A DNA stretch of 8,759 nt from Deltaproteobacteria bacterium UBA6967 (GTDB lineage: Bacteria > SAR324 > NAC60-12): positions 7,892 to 16,650 of the forward strand of contig DJYX01000123.1 of NCBI GenBank assembly GCA_002450295.1, read 5' to 3'. The position numbers and the translations under genes are program-made. How positions within the stretch are numbered: position 1 is the stretch's first letter; every line of letters starts with the position of its first letter. Below the pieces are notes generated by a model. That model worked only from the letters and a program-made list of their open reading frames with translations, did not search any database and had not been told where the DNA came from. Shown piece after piece: positions 1 to 7,126 of this stretch.

Positions 1-47
1 AGCATCAGAAATCCAGTCAATTCGCCTTTCCAACTCACTTTTAACAT
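1..47 (-). CDS. 5' end of an unidentified gene running out of the window
   Basis: An ATG at 47-45 on the minus strand opens a frame with no stop through the 15 complete codons before the window edge; it reads MLKVSWKGELTGFLM. A perfect GGAGG lies at 58-54 on the same strand, six bases before the ATG, which is the best Shine-Dalgarno sequence in the whole window and the main reason for calling a start here. The visible residues are too few to name a family. The gene is divergent from the phosphodiesterase gene that begins at 512 and would share the long AT-rich spacer with it. It could be a chance short frame, but the strength and spacing of the ribosome binding site make a real gene more likely. 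Confidence 0.6.
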   Translation of the reverse strand, partial: MLKVSWKGELTGFLM

Positions 48-511
48 AACAAACCTCCAAGCTGATTAAGGGATTCTGCCAACATGGCAATGCCCCAACA
101 TAAACTGGCAAGATCACATGCCTTGTTTTCAAGATTCTTGATCATTCATTCATTTGAAGTAAATGAACTCAGGAAACTATTTTCCAAAGTAGAATTCTTG
201 AATACTCAAACATAATCAAAAATTGTTTTGAGGATGTTAGCATGATGAAAACAATGCCATTGTAATCAAGGAAGAAGTGGAAACTTCAACCTCTCTTGGG
301 AGTTTCAGTAACCACAGGCAAGATTCTTAATGCACTCAAACAAAAATGGAAAGTTTTTGGGTCACATTTATTTTTGATTGAATTTATTCTTTTGATGAAA
401 AGAAATATTTCAAATTCAAGACAATCAAGTGATCAAAATTTAAATACAAAAAATATCATTTTATGAACATCAATTGAAAATCTTTTGGACTAACCAAATC
501 AGATAGGCAAA
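48..511. other. AT-rich divergent intergenic spacer with palindromes
   Basis: About 460 bp with frequent stops in all frames and no recognisable gene. It lies between two divergent genes, so it should contain both promoters, but no convincing -35/-10 pair was found by eye. It does hold several short inverted repeats. TCAAGA-T-TCTTGA at 129-141 is a perfect 6-1-6 palindrome. AGAATTCT at 191-198 is followed by TGA. AAGATTCTT at 320-328 repeats the core of the first. Longer imperfect hairpins can be drawn at 205-232 (CTCAAACA against TGTTTTGAG with one bulge) and at 280-306 (GAAACT against AGTTTC). These may be operators or RNA structure, or simply the result of the AT-rich composition. Confidence 0.5.
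54..58 (-). promoter_or_regulatory. Strong ribosome binding site of the left-edge gene
   Basis: The plus strand reads cctcc, which is GGAGG on the minus strand, six bases upstream of the ATG at 47-45. It is the consensus Shine-Dalgarno core at an ideal distance and is what decides that start. The secreted-protein genes further right have nothing comparable. Confidence 0.6.
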
Positions 512-2002
512 ATGGATTTTAATCAAGAATGGATGACGCGCTTTGGGTGGCCTAATGCTGAAACGCTACATTTACCCCTAGCAATTGCTCACCGTGGGGC
601 GAGTGATTATCGCATGGAGAACACGTTGGCGGCGTTCCAACTGGCTGCGGAGTTGGGCGCTGAAATGTGGGAGCTGGATGTGCGACTATCCAAAGATGGG
701 GTGGTAGTAGTTTGTCATGATGAAAGCCTGGAGCGAGTAGCAGGCAATCCACTGCGAATCCCAGATGCGACTTGGGCAGAAATCAGTAAAGTCGAACTGC
801 TGGGAAACCAGAGAGTACCTCGACTAGAGGAGGTGATTGAACTAGCACAACGAACCCACTCTGGACTGTACATTGAGCTGAAGGCAGCAGAAGCCGCAGA
901 GCACACTTGGCGCATTCTGCTAGAACAGAACTTCCAATATGCTGTCATCGGATCCTTTCATGCCGACTGGATTGCTCAACTGCGTCAGGCCAAGTGTTCG
1001 TATCCGCTCTCTGTACTCATACCAGTTGGTGTGGATCCCTTCGAATACAGCACTGTTGCTTCGCCAGATATCATTCATCTTTGTTGGAAACGGGCCTCTT
1101 CCACTCCTCATGAGTTGGTGACGGAGGAGCTGGTGAGCCGCTGTCAGCAACAAGGCATGGCGTTGGTGACCTGGGATGAAGAACGAGTGGAGGTCCTCCG
1201 AGGACTCGATGGTTTGCCCATCTTGGGGATTTGCTCAGACTGTCCCGAAATTCTCAAACCTTGGCCTCGTGGTTCACAGGGTATCCCCAAGATGGTTTGC
1301 CATCGTGGAGCCAACTTTCTGGCACCTGAAAACACCCTGCCTGCTGCCAGTATCTGCATTTCACAAGGCTTTGATCTAGTCGAGATCGATGTGCGGACCA
1401 CGGCGGATGGTGAGATCGTCCTGATGCATGATGCCACTGTGGATCGAACAACAAATAGCAAGGGCCTAGTCCGAGAATTGGCGCTGGAGCAGGTCCGTCA
1501 GTTGGATGCAGGGTCATCTTATTCAGAGATTTATGCTGGAACGCGGGTCCCCACCCTTGATGAATTTCTAGCGCATTGTCGTGGTCGGTGTGGGGCCTAC
1601 GTTGAGATCAAGGACGCTGATCCAGATCGGGTGCTGGAGCAGGTAGTTGCTCAAGCAATGCTGGATGATGTGTTTTTCTGGTGCCGCAAAACAGAAGTCC
1701 TTCAAAGAATTCGAAACCTTGAGCCAAAAGCCCAATTGATGGCCACCCGCTGGATGTATCCGAGCTTGGAAGCAGCAATTGCTGAATACCAGGCTGACAT
1801 CGTCGAGTACGAATTGGGGCGAGATGACTTGACCGAGATTGCAAGATGCCAAGCCTTGGGAGTGAGAGCGATGGCTTTCAGCCTTACCCACGATTTGTCG
1901 AAACTTCAGCAGATTGAAGCCTTGAATGCGGATCTCGTCAACTTGGATCGACCCGATCTTTTCAAATTATTGAAGGTTTATCCGAACCGTCTGCAGAGGT
2001 AA
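512..2002 (+). CDS. Tandem two-domain glycerophosphodiester phosphodiesterase (GDPD family)
   Basis: GDPD enzymes hydrolyse deacylated phospholipids (glycerophosphodiesters) to glycerol-3-phosphate and an alcohol in a metal-dependent TIM barrel. This 496-residue protein carries two complete copies, whereas the common UgpQ-type enzyme has one domain of about 250 residues. Domain 1 (about 23-250) shows H27-R28-G-A, ENT at 36-38, E54-x-D56, H69-D70 and the I-E122-L-K124 strand. Domain 2 (about 260-490) shows H264-R265-G-A, another ENT, E291-x-D293, H306-D and V-E365-I-K367. The catalytic and metal-binding positions are therefore kept in both halves. There is no signal peptide, so the protein is probably cytoplasmic. 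The start at 512 has only a short AGG four bases upstream; an in-frame ATG at 533 is an alternative that keeps both domains intact. The gene stands alone on the plus strand and converges on the pentapeptide gene. Substrate preference cannot be read from the sequence. Confidence 0.92.
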   Translation: MDFNQEWMTRFGWPNAETLHLPLAIAHRGASDYRMENTLAAFQLAAELGAEMWELDVRLSKDGVVVVCHDESLERVAGNPLRIPDATWAEISKVELLGNQRVPRLEEVIELAQRTHSGLYIELKAAEAAEHTWRILLEQNFQYAVIGSFHADWIAQLRQAKCSYPLSVLIPVGVDPFEYSTVASPDIIHLCWKRASSTPHELVTEELVSRCQQQGMALVTWDEERVEVLRGLDGLPILGICSDCPEILKPWPRGSQGIPKMVCHRGANFLAPENTLPAASICISQGFDLVEIDVRTTADGEIVLMHDATVDRTTNSKGLVRELALEQVRQLDAGSSYSEIYAGTRVPTLDEFLAHCRGRCGAYVEIKDADPDRVLEQVVAQAMLDDVFFWCRKTEVLQRIRNLEPKAQLMATRWMYPSLEAAIAEYQADIVEYELGRDDLTEIARCQALGVRAMAFSLTHDLSKLQQIEALNADLVNLDRPDLFKLLKVYPNRLQR

Positions 2003-2035
2003 AAAAAGTTTGATTCAAGGTGATGAAGGATTGAA

Positions 2036-2061
2036 CCTGCTGAAATGAAGAAATCAGCAGG
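2036..2061. terminator. Hairpin between convergent genes, probable bidirectional terminator
   Basis: CCTGCTGA (2036-2043) and TCAGCAGG (2054-2061) form a perfect 8-bp stem around a 10-base loop. It lies 33 bp after the phosphodiesterase stop and only 2 bp beyond the stop codon of the minus-strand pentapeptide gene, where a shared terminator for two convergent genes is expected. Neither side is followed by a pure T-run: downstream on the minus strand reads TTCAATCCTTC, and the plus side has no U-tract. It is thus not a textbook intrinsic terminator and may work as an imperfect one or as an mRNA 3'-end stabiliser. Confidence 0.5.
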
Positions 2062-2063
2062 GC

Positions 2064-2639
2064 TTATTCGTCAGGAGATTCGACTTTTTCGTCGAAGAAG
2101 GGATGGTAAGCGCACCCACTGTACTCAATATGTCCGTCCGGCATGGTCGTGTTGCAAAGACGGGCGCCTCCGAACAGCGTCTTGATGGTTCTTGCATAGA
2201 TCAGACTGGCCCCATCCAGATTGGCACGTTGCAGATTTACGTAGCTGAGGTTGGCCCCTTCCAGATGAGCTTTTTGTAGATTGGCCCCTTCTAGATTAGC
2301 TCCCTCCAGATCGGCCCCTTCTAGATTGGCCCCTTCTAGATTGGCTCCCGTCAGATCCGCCCCTTGGAGTGAAGTCCCCTGCATGTTGGCATACGAAAGG
2401 TTGGCATATCCAAGATGAGCCTCTCGTAGATTTGCTTTCTGCAACATCGCCAACTCCAGCTTGGCATCGCTGAGCAAAGCTCGTTGTAGGTTGGCTTCCT
2501 TCAACACTGCGATGAACAAGTTGGCTCCCTCCAGGTCAGATCCCTCTAAGTTGGCCCCGACGAGTACCGCCTCCGACAAGTTCCCCTCTGGACAAGAGTT
2601 GGTTTCCTTCAGGCGTTGCAGGTCATCTTGATTGAACAT
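2064..2639 (-). CDS. Pentapeptide-repeat protein
   Basis: This 191-residue protein consists mainly of 26 uninterrupted pentapeptides of the A(N/D)LxX type, residues 20-149, with typical units such as NLEGA and DLEGA. Such repeats fold into a right-handed quadrilateral beta-helix; 26 units give about six and a half turns. The N-terminal cap contains a TNSC motif (C16) just before the helix. The tail contains the CNTTMPDG motif (C162) and SGC (C176), a cap often seen in this family. There is no signal peptide or membrane segment, so it is probably cytoplasmic. Some family members mimic DNA and protect gyrase (Qnr, MfpA), but most have no known role, and nothing here points to gyrase protection. 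The start is preceded by a weak GAG eight bases upstream. It lies 76 bp downstream of lipoprotein A on the same strand and could be co-transcribed with it. Confidence 0.85.
   Translation of the reverse strand: MFNQDDLQRLKETNSCPEGNLSEAVLVGANLEGSDLEGANLFIAVLKEANLQRALLSDAKLELAMLQKANLREAHLGYANLSYANMQGTSLQGADLTGANLEGANLEGADLEGANLEGANLQKAHLEGANLSYVNLQRANLDGASLIYARTIKTLFGGARLCNTTMPDGHIEYSGCAYHPFFDEKVESPDE
2249..2353 (-). repeat. 15-bp tandem DNA repeats inside the pentapeptide gene
   Basis: Consecutive 15-bp units encode successive pentapeptides with nearly the same codons. The plus-strand unit gattggccccttcta occurs exactly at 2279-2293 and 2324-2338, and with one change at 2309-2323. Degenerate units fill 2294-2308 and 2339-2353, and a related unit lies just upstream from 2249. 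Identity at the DNA level, beyond what the protein repeat requires, suggests recent expansion by unequal exchange or slippage in units of one helical face. Confidence 0.7.
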
Positions 2640-2675
2640 GGTTTCTCATGTTGAACAGGGTCCAAACATTCATTT

Positions 2676-2688
2676 ATCCTGTTAGGAT
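2676..2688. promoter_or_regulatory. Small inverted repeat upstream of the pentapeptide gene
   Basis: ATCCT-gtt-AGGAT is a perfect 5-bp inverted repeat with a 3-base centre in the 76-bp gap between lipoprotein A and the pentapeptide gene, 37 bp before the pentapeptide start. It could be a weak hairpin after the lipoprotein stop or a regulator site. There is no T-run after it, so it is not called a terminator. Confidence 0.2.
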
Positions 2689-2715
2689 TCTACATGCATA
2701 ATTCCAAATATCATA

Positions 2716-4620
2716 TTAAAAACCAATAACTTGTACGGGTGTATTTCGGTCGGTTGTTGAGTTATCGCCCAATTGTCCTGCTGCATTTTTACCCCAACAC
2801 CAAACTGTATTGTCAGATCGTATCGCACAAGCATGAGTAAATCCTGTGGCTACTTTACTCACACTGGTTAAGTTGGAGACTGCAACTGGCGTGTTGCTGC
2901 TGCCTCCAGTGGTGCCATTACCTAGTTGACCATTACCATTTCCTCCCCAGCAAGTAACGGAATTATCATTCAATAGAGCACAAGCCACCAAATCACTGAC
3001 ATCAACATCTGTCGCAGTAGTGATTCCACTGACAGTCACAGGAGAACTTGAATCAGAATCTGCTCCATTACCTAGCTTACCACCATCCCCTCTACCCCAG
3101 CATTTGATGGTACCTTCACTGATTAAGGCACAGACATGATTTGCACCCGCAGCAACCTTAGTGACGTTACTTAATCCAGACACGGTTGTTGGGGAATTTC
3201 GTTGGGTGGTTGTGCCATCACCAATCTGGCCATTTGTATTTTTACCCCAGCATTTGACAGTACCATCATTGATCAATGCACAACTGAAGTAAGTGCCTCC
3301 TGTAAGTTGAGTCACATTGTCTACCCCTGCGTAAGCAACACGATTTGTTGCCCAACTGGTACCACCTTCGCCAAGTTGCCCATAGGAACCATAACCCCAA
3401 CACGCAGGAGTCGTATTATCTAGCAAAGCACATCCATGTTTTGCTCCAACACCCAAACTATACGCTGCATATGTATTGGATCCATCCAAGAGTTGTCCGG
3501 CTGTTGAACCCAATGAGCCAGATTCATTCCAACCCCAACAGTAGGCTGAATTATTGTCAAAAAGAGCACAGGATAAGTTCTGTGAGATAGCAAGAGATTG
3601 GACACTCTGGAGTCCATTGAGGACAGGAACACCAGTGGTATTATCGTTTGAAGTGCCATCAATCGTTATCGGGCCTGTGCAGGAAGCACCAGCAGAATCA
3701 CAATTGTCATCACCCCAGCAATATAAAGTTTTGTTCACATCATTATCCACATAACAGGAATGGGTATCTCCCAACGCAATCTCATTGACCTCCTCCACTA
3801 GTAAAGAATCTGTGGCAGTTGAAGTGAATGTTTTATCCGCCAAAGAGGCATAAGAAGCATCAACGCTACTTGTGACAGAAAAGGTGATAATTGAATTTTG
3901 GTTGTTATCAACCAAGGCATCTTGTACTGCAGTTAATGTAACTGTTTGGGCTGTGCTAAAATTTCCAGAAGAGAAGGTCATTGAGTTTGGAGTGACTGTA
4001 ATTTCACCTATATCAGAAGACGTAATTGAGATTGTAACATCAGCTACTGGCTCTGAAGACAATGTAATGTCTAAAGTATCCGTTTTGGATTCCATCGGTG
4101 CAGTACTACCATTAGTTTCTGTAACAGTAATGCCCAAAGTATCATCATCAGTAGTTGTGACAGAGATGGTCTTATCAGCTAGTGCCTCATAACTTTCATC
4201 AGCACTCTGTGAATCATTGAAAGTCAGTGTAATTGTAGAAGTAATATTTCCATCGTCTAAATTGTCATTGATCCCTGTGACCGTCACCGTTTGAGCAGTG
4301 GTGTAATTATCTGAAGAAAAAGTCAGTGAACTTGGAGAGACAGTCACTTCTCCTGTATCACTTGAACTGATATCAACGATCACATTACCGTCGGGTACTC
4401 GTGTTGCCAAAACAACAGTAAAGGTGTCTGTTGATCCAGATTCGCTAACCGACGTGCTGCTACTGGTTTCTGTAATTGTCCAAGAACCAATTGGTTTTTT
4501 TGTAGTGACCTCATTATCACAGGACATTGGCGAAGCTCCCATTTCACATGGGCTAGGAGGACTACAAGCTGCTATGAATAGTAGTATAACCAAGATAAAA
4601 AGCTTTGATTTGCTCATCAT
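2716..4620 (-). CDS. Lipoprotein A: two beta-sandwich repeats plus seven-bladed RCC1-like propeller
   Basis: The 634-residue product begins with a lipoprotein signal: a short basic n-region, a hydrophobic core and the lipobox I-A-A-C19, with Ser at +2, so it should be lipid-anchored and probably sits in the outer membrane. Two homologous sandwich repeats follow (about 47-157 and 162-272), each with the motif DxGExTVxPxSxTFSSxN then AQTVT and acidic loops, resembling Calx-beta-like adhesin modules. Residues from about 285 to the end form seven RCC1-like repeats of about 50 residues. Each ends in C-W-G (cysteines 301, 361, 407, 457, 507, 557, 608) followed by a GQLGDG-like turn, and each has a second cysteine 10-12 residues earlier (289, 351, 397, 447, 497, 547, 598). 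RCC1 repeats normally make seven-bladed propellers that bind partners; the ligand here is unknown. The start lacks a clear Shine-Dalgarno; ATG ATG offers two adjacent starts. It lies 69 bp downstream of paralogue B, with no terminator between them. Confidence 0.85.
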   Translation of the reverse strand: MMSKSKLFILVILLFIAACSPPSPCEMGASPMSCDNEVTTKKPIGSWTITETSSSTSVSESGSTDTFTVVLATRVPDGNVIVDISSSDTGEVTVSPSSLTFSSDNYTTAQTVTVTGINDNLDDGNITSTITLTFNDSQSADESYEALADKTISVTTTDDDTLGITVTETNGSTAPMESKTDTLDITLSSEPVADVTISITSSDIGEITVTPNSMTFSSGNFSTAQTVTLTAVQDALVDNNQNSIITFSVTSSVDASYASLADKTFTSTATDSLLVEEVNEIALGDTHSCYVDNDVNKTLYCWGDDNCDSAGASCTGPITIDGTSNDNTTGVPVLNGLQSVQSLAISQNLSCALFDNNSAYCWGWNESGSLGSTAGQLLDGSNTYAAYSLGVGAKHGCALLDNTTPACWGYGSYGQLGEGGTSWATNRVAYAGVDNVTQLTGGTYFSCALINDGTVKCWGKNTNGQIGDGTTTQRNSPTTVSGLSNVTKVAAGANHVCALISEGTIKCWGRGDGGKLGNGADSDSSSPVTVSGITTATDVDVSDLVACALLNDNSVTCWGGNGNGQLGNGTTGGSSNTPVAVSNLTSVSKVATGFTHACAIRSDNTVWCWGKNAAGQLGDNSTTDRNTPVQVIGF

Positions 4621-4689
4621 TAAGATATGTAAAAGAGTTGAAAATATTCGTTAATTTGTAACCAGTTTCAATCTCATTTTTTCTTGTTG

Positions 4690-6735
4690 TTAAAACGGAC
4701 TTCCCGTGTTTTGCATCGTGCTGTATGGGGTCGAGGTATTGCCCAGTCCTAACTGCCCATCAGCATTCACTCCCCAGCAGTACACCTGGTTGTTCTCCTC
4801 GTTGTATGCACATGCTGAAGACTGTCCAATCGCTACATCATCAAAAGTATAAGTTGAACCCCAGCCATTCGTTTCTGTTACTGTAACTGGGGTTGAAGAA
4901 GCAGCTGTTGACCCATCACCTAGATAGTAATTACCCCAACATTTCAGATCCAAGCGTTTATTTACAGCAGCACAAGCTGTCCCGTCTCCGACATAGATAT
5001 CCAAGGCATCAGTGATATTTTGAACTTGGACGGGGTAATCTCTGCTTGTGGTTGTTCCCTCACCAAGCTGTCCGTTGCTATTTGCTCCCCAGCACCAGAC
5101 TGTTCCATTATCTGTCAAGGCGCAGGTTGTCTGAGAGTAGGCTTCAATCTGAATGAAATTGCTGATGCCACCGGATACAGCAACAGGCAACGAAGAGCCA
5201 GCACCACCAGTGACCCCACCAGTATTGGGAGCATTGTCTCCAAGCTGGTTGCTATTATCCCTGCCCCAACACCAAGCAGTACCATTATCAACTACAGCAC
5301 AGAGATGATCTTGTCCTGCTGCTAGATCAACAACATTTGTGATGCTTGGTGTTTTAAGACCCGCAGTAAATCCTTCTGTTCCATCTCCATATGCCCCATA
5401 CTGGCCATATCCCCAGCAACTGACAGTTCGATCTGAATTCAAGGCACATCCACCCTCTCGATGAATCACCAAATCATAGAAGGCTCCAGCAGAATGAGAG
5501 AGCCTCCAAATGCTTGAACTATTCATTATCCCGAAACCGTTGTCGTAGTTGATTCTTCCCCAACAAGTCACGTTGTCTCTGGTTGAGTTCATCAAACAAT
5601 TAGTATTTCGCTTGGTTTGCACTTGAAATGGACTTGTAGGAATCACTGAAGGCATCGCAATCGGTGTTGAAGTTGAGTTGTCCCCCAAATGTGTTGTGTT
5701 ATCTGGAGCAGTGTCTGAGATTCTTGGATAGATTGGACCTGACCCGACTGTGACTGCCGCAGAATTGGACAGGTTGGTATCGCATTTCCCATAGTTATCT
5801 CCAGCACAAGTATCATCACCCCATGCGTAAACAGTCCCTGTCGTATTATCGACAGCGATATAATACTTGAGACCCGCAGAAATAAGGCTGTCTTGTTGCC
5901 GACCCGTTCTGGAGTCATTGATGGTAGCTGTAATAGATTGGCTTCCCAAAGCCGCATAAGAGGCATCAACAGAACTTGAAATCGATACCGTCACACCTGA
6001 CCAACGAACACCATCAATAATATTATCTTCTACAGCAGTGATGGTGACCTCTTGAGGGGTTGACCAATCACTAGCTGTAAAGGTTAAGGAACTTGGTGAT
6101 ATGGTAGCTTCTCCAGTGTCTGTAGAGGTAATGCTCAGGACAACATTTGCCAACGGTTCACTGGTTAAAACAATAGAAAGATTGTCAGTGCCTCCTGATT
6201 CAGTAACAGAAGTAGAACTGTTAGTCTCTTTGCTGGTGAATCCCAGTGATTCACCAGCATCCATATTGGTGACGGTGACAGTTTGATTATCTAATGCAGT
6301 GTAGGTGGCGTCGGAGGAGTTATCAACGGAGATCGTGATAAATACTGTTTGAGAACCGTCTGCAAAATCATCATCTACTCCAGTGATGGTGACGGTTTGA
6401 ACTGCTGACCAGTTACTCGATGTAAATGTGAGCGTACTTGCAGAGATAGTAGCTTCGCCAGTGTCATTATCAGAAAGATTAATCACGACATTGCTCTCAG
6501 GTTCCGAGTCCAACTTGATCGTAAAACTGTCTGTAGTGAGAGTTTCGCTGACGCTTGCTGTGGTTTTGGAGAGGCTAACGCCAGGAGCAGGAGGTGGGGG
6601 TGGATAAATGGTGCTTTCAGCAGCGATAGTTTCCAGATCATCAGGTACAAAGCAACCAACTGGCAGCCAACAAAGACTGATGAGGAGCAGGATTGGTCCT
6701 CGCTTCTTGAATATTTCAGCAACTTTTTTGCTCAT
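4690..6735 (-). CDS. Lipoprotein B: paralogue of A with sandwich stalk and RCC1-like propeller
   Basis: From the ATG at 6735 the product has 681 residues and the same architecture as lipoprotein A. A basic n-region and hydrophobic core lead to L-P-V-G-C28; Pro at -3 makes the lipobox slightly atypical. A PPPPPAPG linker and two sandwich repeats with LTFTxSxW and (A/P)Q-x-VTIT motifs follow, then seven RCC1-like repeats whose xWG positions are 304, 391, 440, 489, 548, 599 and 653. Six repeats carry the C-x(9-10)-C-W-G pair. The first has lost both cysteines (Tyr292 and Ala304). The frame stays open to an ATG at 6879, which has AGGA ten bases upstream and would add 48 residues before the signal. 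I chose 6735 because that puts the signal peptide at the N-terminus and matches the MSK start of A, but its own AGGA abuts the ATG and is too close to act. Role and ligand are unknown; surface recognition or adhesion is an inference. Confidence 0.82.
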   Translation of the reverse strand: MSKKVAEIFKKRGPILLLISLCWLPVGCFVPDDLETIAAESTIYPPPPPAPGVSLSKTTASVSETLTTDSFTIKLDSEPESNVVINLSDNDTGEATISASTLTFTSSNWSAVQTVTITGVDDDFADGSQTVFITISVDNSSDATYTALDNQTVTVTNMDAGESLGFTSKETNSSTSVTESGGTDNLSIVLTSEPLANVVLSITSTDTGEATISPSSLTFTASDWSTPQEVTITAVEDNIIDGVRWSGVTVSISSSVDASYAALGSQSITATINDSRTGRQQDSLISAGLKYYIAVDNTTGTVYAWGDDTCAGDNYGKCDTNLSNSAAVTVGSGPIYPRISDTAPDNTTHLGDNSTSTPIAMPSVIPTSPFQVQTKRNTNCLMNSTRDNVTCWGRINYDNGFGIMNSSSIWRLSHSAGAFYDLVIHREGGCALNSDRTVSCWGYGQYGAYGDGTEGFTAGLKTPSITNVVDLAAGQDHLCAVVDNGTAWCWGRDNSNQLGDNAPNTGGVTGGAGSSLPVAVSGGISNFIQIEAYSQTTCALTDNGTVWCWGANSNGQLGEGTTTSRDYPVQVQNITDALDIYVGDGTACAAVNKRLDLKCWGNYYLGDGSTAASSTPVTVTETNGWGSTYTFDDVAIGQSSACAYNEENNQVYCWGVNADGQLGLGNTSTPYSTMQNTGSPF

Positions 6736-6884
6736 TCCTACATTCGCCAAAGTTCTCTTCAAACTTTGGATTTGGTCTTCTAGCCCGGAGAACAGGTACT
6801 TAGAATGATGCTGATCTAACTGGTTGAGTGGCGGAGATTCGTTGTAAGAAAAATATATTTTGTCTAAATAATGTAACATATTTC

Positions 6885-7062
6885 TTATTTCCTATCATAA
6901 TCTGATAAAAATTCGCAATGAATTCTCATTCTTCCGTTGAGACTCTGGACTTTCTGGTTCAATTGAAACGAATTAATCCCAAATTCATACCGAAAAGTTT
7001 GATCAGTAGAAATTGACGTTGGTTGAGCGGAAGAGAATCAAAAAAAGCAAGAAGAATTTAGC
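6885..7062 (-). pseudogene. Possible decayed 5' end of an outer-membrane-protein gene
   Basis: Two minus-strand frames join into something like the start of a secreted barrel protein. In one frame, from 7062, the residues AKFFLLFLI resemble a signal-peptide core. After a one-base shift near 7035-7040 (next to a seven-T tract), the other frame reads SSAQPTS, then TFRYEFGINSFQLNQ and NGR, and runs to a TAA at 6887-6885. The SAQ after the hydrophobic core and the FG-x-F-x-NG pattern recall residues 20-65 of the intact barrel protein at 7300-8016, but the similarity is weak. No ATG precedes the hydrophobic stretch in frame. If real, this is a second degenerate family member, distinct from the C-terminal remnant just before it. 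It may also be chance coding potential in spacer DNA. Confidence 0.33.
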
Positions 7063-7126
7063 TGAATTGCTGACAGGAAGATAATGAAGCGCTAAGAACG
7101 CCAAGTTGAAATTGGTTATTCAAAAG

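Noticed and set aside
2064..2639. Calling the pentapeptide protein a Qnr-type quinolone resistance protein
   Set aside because: The repeat is generic; an uninterrupted 26-unit helix with Cys-containing caps lacks the loops characteristic of Qnr proteins, and most such proteins have no gyrase role.
4621..4689. A terminator or promoter between lipoproteins B and A
   Set aside because: No stable hairpin with a T-run and no convincing -35/-10 pair was found in the 69-bp gap; co-transcription is the simpler reading.
2716..6735. Assigning the eukaryotic RCC1 role (nucleotide exchange on Ran) to the lipoproteins
   Set aside because: Only the repeat fold is shared; these proteins are exported, and bacteria have no Ran-type nuclear transport.
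6894..6899. TATGAT on the minus strand as a -10 box for lipoprotein B
   Set aside because: The hexamer is good, but the sequence 17 bases upstream (TTCATT) is a poor -35 and there is no extended -10; not enough in AT-rich DNA.
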